This document shows positions 1-9,990 of a DNA stretch of 64,000 nt, in pieces. The position numbers and the translations under genes were made by a program. Source of the DNA: Symbiodinium natans (lineage: Eukaryota; Sar; Dinophyceae; Suessiales; Symbiodiniaceae). Below the pieces are notes generated by a model. It worked only from the letters and a program-made list of their open reading frames with translations. It was not told the origin of the DNA and did no database searches. Every line of letters begins with the position of its first letter. Within the stretch, counting starts at the first letter, position 1. The stretch is from the NCBI GenBank assembly GCA_905221605.1, contig CAJNDS010002546.1, positions 264,001-328,000 on the forward strand, given 5' to 3'.

Positions 1-3000
1 TAAACCCTAAACCCTACTATGAACCCATGAACCCACCCTATTCTGAACCCTAAACCCTAAACCCTAAACCCGATTTTTGGGGGCCCCTAGAACTGCATCT
101 AGTATTACCAGGAGAGGCTGCCACCGGATTCGGCCTCAGCTGCGGTAGCAGATTCCGCAGCCGCCGCTTGTCTGAGTTTAGGGTTTAGGGTTTAGAGTTT
201 AGGGTTTAGGGTTTAGGGTTTAGGGTTTAGGGTTTAGGGTTTAGGGTTTAGGGTTTAGGGTTTAGGGTTTAGGGTTTAGGGGCACCTCAACGAAACCAAG
301 GGACAGCTCTGGATCCTCATGTGTGCACGGTCATGCGCACACAGAACTTCTATGCATGCTATCTTTCTGATTGTACTCAAGCCTCAGTTCGTACTTTTGG
401 CCGGGTGGGTGCTGTCTTTTTGTTTTTTAGGTGTCGTTGATTCTTGGGGTTTAGGGTGTTGGGACCCTAAACCCTAAAACCCTAAACCCTAAACCCTAAA
501 CACCCCTAAGCCCTAAGACCTCCAGAACGATCTCTGCAACATTGGCAAGGTCCTGCTTGACGCAGCCGCACATCCACACTCACTGGATACCAATGCAACC
601 CAGACATGCTTGGGTTTAGGGTTTAGGGTTGTTTAGGGTTTAGGGTTTAGGATTTAGGGTTTAGGGTTTAGGGTTTAGGGTTTAGGGTTTAGGGTTTAGG
701 GTTTAGGGTTTAGGGTTTAGGGTTTAGGGTCGTTAGACGGGCTGGGCTCTCCAAAGCCTTAAGAAGCCCTAAACCTTCTATCGGAAACCGTTACAGAGGG
801 TAGGGGACCATGTTAAGGGCCGATGAACCTACCCCTGGGATTGCAAAGAGTGCCACCTCCTACTACCCGCTTCGCATGCACTTTAAGGACCCTAAACCCT
901 AAACCCGAAACCCTAAACCCTAAACCTTGTCTTTTTGGGTTGCTGCATGGGTAGCCTTTAGACTCCTACCCCTAAGGTCGCACCCCGAAGATGGCCCTTA
1001 TGCTATACCTTAAGGATCTTTAGAAAGGGCTTAGGGTTTAGGGTTTAGGGTTTAGGGGTCCCCAAAACCCAAGGGCACAGCTTTAAGGGTCCGACCCAAG
1101 AAACCCAGAACCCAACAGCTCAAGCCCTTAGCCCTGAACCCTGAACTCGGCCTTCAGCCCACAACCCTAAACCCTAAACCCTAAACCCTAAACCCTAAAC
1201 CCTAAACCCTAAACCCTAAACCCTAAACCCGACACCCCAAGCCCCAAGCCCCAAACCCCAGACCCCACCATAAACCCTAAGTCCTCATCAAAACCCCAAG
1301 CCTTCAACACCTAAACTGCGCCCTAACCCTAAAGCCACCTGCAGACCTCAAAACTAAGCCCAACCTATGGCCCACAGAAAACAATGGCCTTTTTGCACTC
1401 TGAACCCAACAGGGTTTAGGTTTTGGGGCTTTGGGCTTGGAGTTTAGGATTTAGGCTTTTGGGGTTCGGGGTGTAAGTTTAGGGTTTAGGGTTCAGGGTT
1501 CAGAGATCAGGGTTTACGGTTTAGGGTTTAGGGTTTGGGGTTTCGGGTTTAGGGTTTTAGGGTTTCGGGTGTCGGCTTTAGGGTTAGGCACCCGTAAATC
1601 CCCTAAACCCTACTCACTGTCTAAACCCTAGCCCTAAACCCTAAGCCCTAAGCCCTACACCCTAAACCCTAAACCCTAAACCCTAAACCCTGAACCCTGA
1701 ACCCTGAACCCTAAACCCTAAACCCTAAACCCTAAACCCTGAACCCTAAACCCTAAACCCGAAACCCTACACGACAGGGCTTGTGGGAAGAGCCCTTCGG
1801 CGGGCACACCGACCAAAAACCTCGAGGCGCTTGCTTTCAGGGTTTGGGTTTAGGGTTTAGGGTTTAGGGTTTAGGGTTTAGGGTTTAGGGTTTAGGGTTT
1901 AGGGTTTAGGGTTTAGGGTTTAGGGTTTGGTAGTTCTGGGAATCCTAAGCCCTAAGCCCCCCCCCCCCCCCCCCCCCCCCCACACACACACACCCCAAAA
2001 CCTAGACCCAACAGCCCTTAAGGGTTTGTGGCTCGGCCACGAATCCCCCAGCTTTGAAACCCGAACCGGTGGGGTTCAGGGTTCAGGGTTTAGGGTTCAG
2101 GGTTTAGGGTTTAGGGTTTAGGGTTTAGGGTTCCGGGTTTAGGGTGTAGGGCACCCGGCACTGCAGGTCCAGCATCGCTGGGTATGGATGTCAGCTTCCT
2201 CGTGCGCCGGCGGGTTTGGGGTGATGGGTTTCAGGGTGCCGGGTTTCAGGGTTCAGGGTCCAAGGGTTTAGGGTTTAGGCTATAGGGTTTAGGGTTTAGG
2301 GTTTAGGGTTTAAGAGTTTAGGGTTTAAGGTTTAGGGCTTCGGGTTTCGGGTTTAGGGCTTCGGGTTTAGGGCTTAGGGCTTTAGGGTTTAGGGCTTTAG
2401 GGGTTTAGGAGGTTTAGGGTTCGGGGGTTTGGGCTTTAGGGGTTGTAGGGGTTTAGGGGCTTCAAGTAGGGTTTTAGGGGGCTTAGGGGGTTGACAGATT
2501 TTGGGGGCGCGTAGCTTGGGGGGTTTACAGGGTCTGGCCTCAGAGTTTCCATGGGTTTTGTGGGCATGGAGTAGCGCAAGGAGCTACTGTACCCTAAACC
2601 CAATCCTGAACCCCAAAAGGGTTTAGGACACCGAGAAATTTCTGCGCTTTCAGAAAGTGGGCAGTTCAGAGCGGGAGCAGACGTTGTAATTTTAGGCCAA
2701 GGCGTTTGGGAGCCCTATCAAAAAATGGGCTTTCCTTAAAGATTTAGACGTGGAGGTTGAGGTTGAGGGGTTAGGGTTGAGGGTTTTAGGGTTTTAGGGT
2801 TTTAGGGTTTTAGGGTTTCAGGGTTTCAGGGTTTTAGGGTTTCAGGGTTTTAGGGTTTTGGGGTTTAAGGGTTTAAGGGTTTTAGGGTTGGACTCTTGGC
2901 CCCTGTGCTTGTGGGACTTGGTGGGCCTAAGGGGCCCTTAGCATCGGTGGTTTAGGGCTTAGGGTCTCAAGGTTAGATGGGAGCTGGGGTTTAGGGTTTA

Positions 3001-3540
3001 GGGTTTAGGGTTTAGGGTTTAGGGTTTAGGGTTTAGGGATTAGGAGTGACCTACGTAGCAAGGTCACCTTCTAGGGTTTGGGGTTCAGGGTTAAGGCTTT
3101 GCAGGGTTTATAGGGTTTGCAGCGTTTTTGCTTAGGACATGCGCTTACATGAGCCCTAAACCCCAAACCCGAAACCCTAAACCCTAAACTCTAAACCCTA
3201 AACCCTAAACCCTAAACCCTAAACCAAGTTCTTGGAACAATTGCCCGCGACGCATGTTTCTATTTCGAGCAAGCGTTGGGGTTAGGGAAGCCAAAGCACC
3301 CACTAGCCTTGGAACAAGCATGTTGCGTAGGTGTATCTTCAAAGTTATGGCATTTGTGAGCCGGGAAGCACCGGTTCCAGTATTTAGGATTTAGGGGTTT
3401 AGGGTTTAGGATTTAGGGTTTAGGGTGTAGGGTTTAGGATTGAGGGTGTTAGGGTGTAGGGTTTGGGATTTAGGGTTGAGGGTTTGTGCTTCCAAAGCGG
3501 TGTCTCTTGCTGGTCGAAGCAGTCCTTGGCGCCACGCGAC
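1..3540. repeat. Telomere-like (TTTAGGG/CCCTAAA) interstitial repeat region
   Basis: Short arrays of the heptamer occur in both orientations. TTTAGGG blocks lie near 178-278, 604-729, 1034-1056, 1845-1927 and 2996-3040. CCCTAAA blocks lie near 1160-1231, 1660-1767 and 3175-3222. Degenerate variants (TTCAGGG, CCCTGAA, TTTTAGGG) and unique scraps of 50-150 bp separate them. A poly-C run followed by CACACA lies at 1958-1993. Mixed orientation and interruption by unique sequence argue for interstitial repeats rather than a functional chromosome end. No gene was recognised here. Confidence 0.85.
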
Positions 3541-6500
3541 ATGGGAGCCTGTGCTACTCGGTTGTGTGAAGATGCAATCGAGACCGTGGCAATTCCATCC
3601 AAACATGTGCATCAGTGCCTCTTTCCCATGCATGTTGTGAAGGCCGGTCGTTGAAAAATGATGGTCAGCGATATAAGTGTGGGGAGGATAGATGCTTCAG
3701 TTCCTCCTACCCTCTGCATATTGGCCTGTGCAGTGAGTGGACTTCAACCCCACACCTGAGCCAGATGTTTAACCCTAAACCCAAAACCCTAAACCCTAAA
3801 CCCTAAACCCTAAACCTTGTTCTCACCTAAGTTTTCATTCCCATGCCAGGTATCTGACTTTCTCGACATGAAGGGTGTGCTGGAACCGCACCACGCACTG
3901 CTTCGAAAAGGCTTGCTTCACCGGTGGACCCCGGGTATGAGCGTGATTTTCGTGTCGCACCAGTGGCTTTCAAGCGGGCACCCAGATCCGCAGGGACGGC
4001 ACGCCGCTGTTCTGCGCAGCACTTTGCAAGGAGTTCTCGATGGATCTTCGGCATCGAAATCCTAAACCCTAAGCCCTAAGCCTTAATGGGATCCTTATTC
4101 TACGGGAATCCTACTATATTGGGTCTAAATTAGGGTCCCCTATTTTCGTAAACCCCCAAAATGGGACGCGTTAGCTCTTCCCAGGGCGGCTGGCTTTGCC
4201 CCACTTTGAACTGATGTTGTTGGTCCAGGACGAACTCCTGTAAACAGGCAAGCCCTTGGTAGTCCAGTGGTACCATTTACCCTTTCTTTGGGTTCAAGGT
4301 TCCCTGACAAAGTGACCAACCCCAAAACGAACACCCTCATCATAATATGGCTACCGGGCTAGCAAGACCCTCAACCATTTGGGGGATTACGAATATAGGG
4401 GACCCCTAAAAAAGACCTCTCAAATAGTAGTCTTCCGTTAGAATAAGGACCCCGATAAGGTACCCTTAACCTCGGAAACCACCCATGTGCCCTAATTTCG
4501 GAAACTCTAAACCCTTAACCCCAAACACTGAACCATTTTAACCAAGGGTCTTTGCAAGTGGAGATGGACGTTGCTTACGATGCAAATGTTCCTCTTGACG
4601 ATGCAGCAGCTTGGCCTCCAAGCAATTTTCGACAGGTCAGGGTTTGAATAGAGTTTAGGGTTTAGGGTTTAGGGTGCGTATGCATTGCGGCCGGGGGGTA
4701 AACATTCCCTGCTCTGAAAATCCTCGCGAGTAACATGGAGCTGAAATTCCCTGCTTGCAAGAAACTCGAATTGTGAATGTTACCCTAAGCCCTCAACCCT
4801 AAACCTCCACATGGCAAAACCTCGCAAATCACAAAAGTACCACGGGACTCTAGATATCTGACAATGAAAGTGCGAAAGCATAGGGGGCCAGGAAGTCCCC
4901 CTGCCTGAGAAGACCTGGCAAAAAAAGAAGCACGGCAGTAGAGCGCCTGCCTCGAAATCCGGTTTCGCAATGTGTCTGCGCCTCCTAGCGCAGCTTCGCG
5001 ATGTGTCGCGATGTGTCTGCGCCTCCTAATTCGGCTTCGCCTCCAATTTTCGGCTTGGCAATAATGCGTCTTCGTCTTCAAGTTTCGGCTCCACAATGCT
5101 TCTTCGCAATGCGTCTTCGCAAAGAACCCTAAACCCTAAAGCCGAGGCTGCGTCTTCGGCTTCAGGTCGTTGCGCACCCACCTGCCCCATTCCAAGAAAA
5201 GCTTCATTTACACCCAATTGTGAAGGAGTTCATGGTTTAAAACAACATATTTTTGGCAGGTTTTTCCCAGCCTGGGGCCCGGCTATAGTTTTCCACAGCT
5301 GAGGTGGAGTACGCCAGGAATCAAGTCCTTTCGGGCTACATCTTTTTGGACTGGTTTGCCATTCCACAGATCACAGCCCGAGCAGAGGGAGTGAACGAGG
5401 AAAGCACCAAGAGCGACGCGGCGCTTGCTGTCCAAAGCATCCCGTTCCTTGGTAGCCCGGTGGTACCCTTTACTTTTCTTTTGTTTATGATTCAAGGTCC
5501 CCTTATACAGTGGACAACCCTAAGAAGGGTACCCTTTTTTGGGGTTCAAGGTTCCCTTACAAAGTGACCAACCCCAAAAAGGGTCCCCTTATTCGAATAG
5601 GGTGACTGGCTACCAAGGTTCTATGTGGAGGCGTCAACGATCTTTCTAGCGCTGGTTCCCGAAGTTAAGCACAAAGACACCGGAAGGTATTGCAACTACA
5701 CCTCCTGGCTCTCGCGCGGATGGTGCCGTGCGGAGTTGTGGTGTCATCTTCTGTCCAGCAAGCCTTTCACGCAGGCTGTTGCCACCCTAAACCTCAAACC
5801 CTAAAACCTAAACCCTGAACTTTACTTTTTAGCTGACACCCCAACTGCGGGGCAAAACTCGGGGGGCAAGTCACGGAGTCTCATAGAGCGATGGCCCAAG
5901 TATGGATTGCCGGCTAAACATTCATGGTTTAGGGTTTAGGGTTTAGGGTACTGCTGTCTGTTCAGGTCATTGTCGTGTTCTCCTCCAAAGAGTCGCAGTT
6001 CATGTACCCGCGGGATTGGCAGGAGAAGTGAAGGGGTTGCTTGCGACTTTCATGCCATAGCCTAAACCCTAAACCCCAAAACCCCTTGGTTAGACCCCCA
6101 AACCCTAAATCCCTAAATCCCCAGCCCCTGTCGCAGGAGAACACCATCGATACTGGCGACTTCACGGTTGAAAGCGATCGCGATGTGGTTCGAAGGCTAG
6201 GTGAAGTAGCCGTCGAACACAAGATTCAAAACCTGTCTCTGTGTAGCTGAATGAGTACACTTTGCACTGTTTCGGATACTATAATCCCCTATATAACTGA
6301 AAGTCTACACTTTTTTTGGTGGGGGGGGGGGGGGGGGGCTTATGAACTCAGCAACTAAGGTCTTCTGCAGGCCCTGAGAACCTGTATCGGTTCTTTCTGG
6401 CACGGCGATCCAGGATGTTGGGGCAGCCATCTCTGACTCGGGACATGGACGACTTCTTGTTCCATTTCAAGTTCCCTGACTTGGAGTCAGCCATCAGTTC

Positions 6501-8600
6501 CTTGGTGGCCCAGTGGTACCCTTTCCCCTTTTCTGGGTGTCAAGGTTCCCTTAAAGCAACCCACCCAAAAAGGCCCTAAACCCCAAACCCCAAACCCTAA
6601 ACCCTAAACCCTAAACCCTAAACGTGCCCATATGGTAATTCGATTACTGGGCTAGCAAGGTGCCAAGAGCAGCATGAACGGAGTCCAGTGCGCCACCTTG
6701 TCCGGTGACGTGAAGATGCTGCGTTGCCTGGCACCTTGGTGGCCCATTGGTTTTTTTTTTTTTTTTTTTTTGGGGGGGGGGGGGGTGGTTTATTGTTTAG
6801 GGTTTAGGGTTTAGGGTCTAGGGTCTAGGGTTTAGGGGCTCTCTCATAGAGTAACCAGCCGAAACAAGGGTACCCTTACTATTATATGGTTATACTGGGC
6901 TACGAAGGCGCAGAAGAAGGCAGACCTCAATGCCAATGTCCTTGGTTTGGAGGAGCTTGGCTTTTCACAGGATTGGAGCCTCTTAGCAGCCCATCGATAC
7001 CCTTTGTCTCTTTTCTTGGTTATGGGTTTCCTTCTAAAGTAGCATAAAGTAACCCCCTAAACCCTAAACACTAAAACCCTGAATCCTAAACCCTAAACCC
7101 TAAACCCTAAACCCTAAACCCTGAACCCTGAACCCTAAACCCTAAACCCTAAACCCTAAACCCTACACCCAACCCAAAAAAGGGTGCCCTTGTCACAATA
7201 CGGTTACTGGGCTACCAAGGCCTCTTGATGGTTGCCCTGGAGTCGCGACAGTCTGCAGAGATGATCCATGTGTGAGGTTTAGACATATCGACGTTTTAGG
7301 CACATTCTTCAGGGTTTAGGGTTTAGGGTTGAGGGTTTAGGGTTTAGGGTAGGGGTTATTGGTAGCATTTGGGGTCTAGGGTTGTTCTTGGTTCAGCTTG
7401 AAATTGTTGCTGCAGTTTTTGTTGGGTGTGTGTGTTCTGTGTTCCCGCGGCTTCGGCAGACCAAATCTACCAGGATGGGCTACTACACCCCAAAACCCCT
7501 TAAAAAGGCCCTTTATAGGGTTGCTTATGGAGGTTATTAGGCCGAATAGCCCATCCTGGTAAGGATCCGAACTTTGTTAGACTTGGGTGCGGATGTCCAT
7601 GCCTCCAGCTTCGAGGGTACGCCGGTGCCAGCGTTCGTGACTTGGTGTTGGTTAGTAGGGAATGGGGGAATGCGGGGAATGAGGTACCCCATACAATCCC
7701 TAAAGGTGTTTATAGGGGGATATAGGGTACCTTATTCCCTCATTCCCGACGAACCAACAGTAAGGTGAAGAACTCGCAGCACATCGAAGAGCTTCTGCGC
7801 AGCGGCGCTGATTTTCATAAACCTGGCATGCCCTTGGGTCTCACGCCCTTGGCCAAGGCAGCTGGGATGTCAAATGCGGAGACGGTGTCTGCCTTATTGC
7901 GACTGCGCTGCGATCCCAACCCTCCATTGTGTGGCTTGGGTGTCACTCCTATGATCTCAGGAGTGGCCTTAGCCCGCGGGAACAGCAGCAGCGTGCAGAT
8001 TGTGCATGCTCTGCTGGAGGGAAGAGCAGATCCGAACGTCGTTTCCAGGCAATCTGGCATGTGGCTGACGATGGTCGCAGTTGGCAGGGCAAAGGCAAGG
8101 CGAAACCGACGAAGAACATGTTTTAACCACACACAAAAAAGGCAGATTCGACAAGTCCATTCCACCGAACCCTTAGCTTACTATCACTTCCTAGCCATCA
8201 TCTTACTGTTGGTTACTAGGGAATGGGGGAATAAGGTTCCATATATCCCCTATATACTAATATGGTACCTTATCCCCCTCCATTCCCTACTAACCAACAG
8301 TAAGTCATTTCTCCCACAGGCAACCTAGGATCTAAGCAAGATGTGAATCCTTCTTTTCTTCTTCAGGTGGCTCTCTTGGGTCGTCAGACATGTACGCCCC
8401 AAACACGTTCTGCCGCAACACTGCCCGGATCTACACCTTTATTGACCGCCGCAGCCATCGGCAGTGAAGAGCTCGTAGAGCTTCTGTTGAGGTATGGAGC
8501 ATATCCTCAGCCCAATGACCGTGGCGAAACCTGTGAATTTCTGGCGGAGGCCAATGGACATTACAACGTGCTTCCCTCTTTAAGAACTTTTCCGGTGTGA
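3541..8600 (+). CDS. Multi-exon SHxW-domain / ankyrin-repeat protein
   Basis: Gene assembled by reading through introns; about 580 codons. Proposed exons: 3541-3633, 3850-4042, 4547-4635, 5304-5446, 5619-5777, 5966-6022, 6137-6242, 6371-6498, 6662-6733, about 6909-6980, 7223-7262, 7564-7636, 7765 to about 8060 (3' limit unclear), and 8367-8600 ending in TGA. The start at 3541 gives MGACATR, an N-terminal MGxC typical of lipidated proteins. The N-terminal half contains SVIFVSHQWL...HPDPQG, YIFLDWFAIPQ, GWCRAELWCHLLS, VIVVFSSKESQFMYPRDWQ and GDFTVESDRD. The C-terminal half is ankyrin-like: LLDLGADVHA, HIEELLRSGADF, LTPLAKAAG, STPLLTAAAIGSEELVELLLRYGA. From memory, this architecture recurs in dinoflagellate predicted proteomes; its biochemical role is unknown, and ankyrin repeats suggest protein binding. 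Introns include GT-AG, GA-AG (4043-4546, 6023-6136, 7263-7563) and inverted-repeat introners. Exon edges are inferred from frame and family consensus, not from transcripts. Confidence 0.72.
4091..4450. mobile_element. Foldback element with ~70-bp imperfect terminal inverted repeats
   Basis: The left arm (4091-4164) begins ATCCTTATTCTAC and runs through TAGGGTCCCCTATTTTCGTA. The right arm (4375-4449) is its imperfect reverse complement, containing TACGAATATAGGGGACCC and ending TAGAATAAGGA. Another foldback copy (4254-4367) sits inside it. It lies in the intron between exons 4042 and 4547 of the ankyrin-repeat gene. There is no coding capacity, so it is probably a non-autonomous DNA element; the superfamily is not assignable. 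Confidence 0.7.
4254..4367. mobile_element. Family-1 inverted-repeat element, nested copy
   Basis: The left end CCTTGGTAGTCCAGTGGTAC and right end GGCTACCGGGCTAGCAAG match the termini of the four introners at 5447, 6500, 6734 and 6981. The internal sequence (GGGTTCAAGGTTCCCTGACA, AAGTGACCAACCCC) matches the 5447 copy. It is nested inside the 4091-4450 foldback element, so it inserted later. It sits in an intron rather than creating one. Confidence 0.7.
5447..5618. mobile_element. Family-1 introner in ankyrin-repeat gene (copy 1)
   Basis: The inverted ends are CCTTGGTAGCC and GGCTACCAAGG, flanked by TT on both sides. Removing the element plus one TT (174 nt) joins ...SIP-F to YVEAS... in frame. 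Splicing at the internal GT (5452) and AG (5617) would remove only 166 nt and lead to a stop within about a dozen codons. The interior carries an imperfect duplication of the block containing GGTACCCTTT and GATTCAAGG/GTTCAAGG. Confidence 0.78.
6500..6660. mobile_element. Family-1 introner in ankyrin-repeat gene (copy 2), with telomeric insert
   Basis: The ends are CCTTGGTGGCCCAGTGG and ACTGGGCTAGCAAGG, with flanks TT and TG (one mismatch). Removing the element plus 2 nt (163 nt) joins ...ESAIS to AKSSMNGVQ in frame. GT-AG splicing at 6505/6659 would leave 8 extra nt and hit a stop. The interior holds a CCCTAAA array at about 6574-6623. Confidence 0.76.
6734..6908. mobile_element. Family-1 introner in ankyrin-repeat gene (copy 3), with homopolymer and telomeric insert
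   Basis: The ends are CCTTGGTGGCCCATTGG and ACTGGGCTACGAAGG. Removing the element plus 2 nt (177 nt) joins ...MLRCLA to QKKADLNAN in frame. The interior has a long T run followed by a G run (about 6751-6785) and TTTAGGG repeats at about 6797-6836. The flanks CA and CG match at one of two positions, so the target duplication is decayed here. Confidence 0.72.
6981..7220. mobile_element. Family-1 introner in ankyrin-repeat gene (copy 4), with large telomeric insert
   Basis: The left end TCTTAGCAGCCC is mutated; the right end ACTGGGCTACCAAGG is intact; CC flanks both sides. Removing the element plus one CC (242 nt) joins ...QDWS to LLMVALESRQS in the ankyrin frame. About 115 bp of CCCTAAA-type repeat sits inside (roughly 7053-7170), which explains why this copy is longest. 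At the donor position used by the others this copy has GC, not GT. Confidence 0.74.
7466..7563. mobile_element. Inverted-repeat element at the 3' end of an ankyrin-gene intron
   Basis: Perfect 15-bp arms TACCAGGATGGGCTA (7468-7482) and TAGCCCATCCTGGTA (7547-7561). Its right end GGTAAG abuts the exon and appears to supply the AG acceptor of the intron 7263-7563, which begins GATCC and is followed by GATCC in the exon (5-bp direct repeat, GA-AG boundaries). Joining there gives AEMIRTLLDLGADVHA in frame. Confidence 0.62.
7641..7764. mobile_element. Family-2 introner with 4-bp target duplication GTGA
   Basis: The inverted ends are about 30 bp: left (C)TTGGTGTTGGTTAGTAGGG, right CCCGACGAACCAACAGTAAG. 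GTGA occurs on both sides (7637-7640 and 7765-7768). The intron 7637-7764 then starts with GT from the duplicated target and ends with AG from the element's own terminus. Splicing gives PVPAFVKNSQHIEELL in frame. A sibling copy lies at 8202-8304. Confidence 0.82.
8202..8304. mobile_element. Family-2 inverted-repeat element inside an intron (TSD TCAT)
   Basis: Ends CTTACTGTTGGTTACTAGGG and CCCTACTAACCAACAGTAAG are near-perfect reverse complements. The arms continue inward (GAATGG/CCATTC, AATAAGG/CCTTAT). TCAT is present on both sides (8198-8201 and 8305-8308). It lies within the last intron of the ankyrin-repeat gene, upstream of the acceptor at 8366. It shares termini with the introner at 7641-7764. 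Confidence 0.82.
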
Positions 8601-8653
8601 GCTGTACAGATTTGACTCGCTAACCCCTCATGTTCTCTTCCCTTTTCGCCCAG

Positions 8654-8742
8654 CGTGTCCGCAAAAGCGGCCATTCTTGCTGGATGCTGATTCTCAGGTC
8701 TCGGTGTGGAAAAGCGTCCGTTTCCTTCAGCGGTGTGCTCAG
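8654..8742 (+). other. Candidate internal exon, gene unknown
   Basis: It is bounded by CAG at 8651-8653 and a GTTAGT donor at 8743. Two frames are open: CPQKRPFLLDADSQVSVW... and ...GKASVSFSGVL. The second could precede the GH31 exon at 8954 as a beta-strand segment, but the match is weak. It follows the stop codon of the ankyrin-repeat gene by 53 bp. Confidence 0.3.
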
Positions 8743-8760
8743 GTTAGTCACTCAGGCTAC

Positions 8761-8878
8761 TTGGAGGTTCATGGGTACTGAAGAGTGGGCTTATATGTAC
8801 CCTAACTAAGGTCATAACCAGCTACATCTATAGTTACCTTACATAGAAGTCTATCTAGAAGTATTCATGAACCTCCAA
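8761..8878. mobile_element. Foldback element with TTGGAGGTTCATG ends
   Basis: The left arm TTGGAGGTTCATGGGTACT and the right arm AGTATTCATGAACCTCCAA are inverted repeats 118 bp apart end to end. The same left end, ACTTGGAGGTTCATGAG, recurs near 49095, so this is a repeat family. No clear target duplication was seen. Confidence 0.65.
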
Positions 8879-9040
8879 AGAAACCCTCAGCCCTCAGCCC
8901 TCAGCCCTAAACCCTAAACCCTAAACCCTAAACCCTCTGCCCACACTCGCCAGGGCGATGTTCCCAGCCTCTTTGGGCTCCCGGAACATGCCACCAAGGC
9001 ACCGCGGAGCCAGGGCCTTCCTTGGGGAGCGCATGGGGGG

Positions 9041-9756
9041 GTTAGGGTTTAGGGTTTAGGGTTTAGGGTTTAGGGTTTAGGGTTTAGGGTTTAGGGTTTA
9101 GGGTTTAGGGTTTAGGGTTTAGGGTTTAGGGTTTAGGGTTTAGGGTTTAGGGGTACTTGGAGATATGTTATTCATTTTTGCGTACTTGAATTCCCTAAGA
9201 AGCAGCTAAAATTACAATTGTTGCCAGGGTTCCAAGTTGAGTATAGTAAACCCTAAACCCTGAACCCCGAACCCTAAACCCTCAACCCCAAGCCCTAAAT
9301 CCCAGGATACATAATCCTATGTGTTTTAGGGGGTCATTGTTGAAGATCGTTTTGACATGATTACTTAAACCCAATAGAGAACGCACATGATCATTTTCAA
9401 ATAGTACCCCAATGGTGCAGTTCTGGGGGTTGATGAAGCCCTAAACCCTAAACCTCAAACCCTAAACCCTAAACCCCAAACCCCAAACCCTAACCCTAAA
9501 CCCTAAACCCCAAACCCCAAACCCTTAACCCTAAACCCTAAACCCCAGGGTACATACTCCTAATATGATTTGGGGTTGATTGAGTTCCCTGGCTTGCTCT
9601 TAAAGGCCTTCGGCACTCTTTTTTTCCGTGGCAGCTTCGGCCAGGGGGGTTTTCGGTGAGCTGCTCCCTAGCCCATGGGAGTTTAGGGTTTAGGGTTTAG
9701 GGCTTAGGGTTTGGGGTTTAGGGTTTAGGGTTTGTTGCTTCCTGGGGCCAGGCCAG
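9041..9756. repeat. Telomere-like arrays inside the GH31-like gene's first visible intron
   Basis: A long (TTTAGGG)n array lies at about 9042-9150, and degenerate CCCTAAA-type blocks at 9248-9300 and 9440-9545. Further TTTAGGG copies lie at 9680-9731. Between them are unique segments with no recognised gene. Confidence 0.8.
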
Positions 9757-9837
9757 CCTGCCTTTTTACGAGGAGCCGTACCGCTTCTTCAACCTCGACG
9801 TTTTTGAGTGCCCTGAACTCTTGAACTCTAAACAGGG

Positions 9838-9990
9838 TTAGGGGTTTAGGGGGTTTAGGGGGTTTAGGGGGTTTAGGGGGTTTAGGGGGTTTAGGGGGTT
9901 TAGGGGGTTTAGGGGGTTTAGGGGGTTTAGGGGGTTTAGGGGGTTTAGGGGGTTTAGGGGGTTCAGGGGGTTCAGGGGGTTTAGGATTTA
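9838..9990. repeat. Tandem array of 9-mer telomere variant TTTAGGGGG
   Basis: About 16 near-perfect tandem copies of TTTAGGGGG, two or three at the 3' end reading TTCAGGGGG. It lies in the intron between GH31-like exons 9807 and 10317. Homogeneity of a variant unit suggests local slippage or unequal exchange rather than telomerase synthesis. Confidence 0.85.

Noticed and set aside
1-300. A true chromosome end at the start of the window
   Set aside because: Heptamers occur in both orientations, are interrupted by unique DNA, and recur at 44-50 kb, so they are interstitial.
1927-2121. Proline-rich small protein
   Set aside because: Produced by a poly-C run, CACACA and telomere-like repeats.
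5452-7219. GT-AG (or GC-AG) splicing of the family-1 introners
   Set aside because: In each of the four copies it leaves 8 nt and breaks the otherwise well-matched protein frame.
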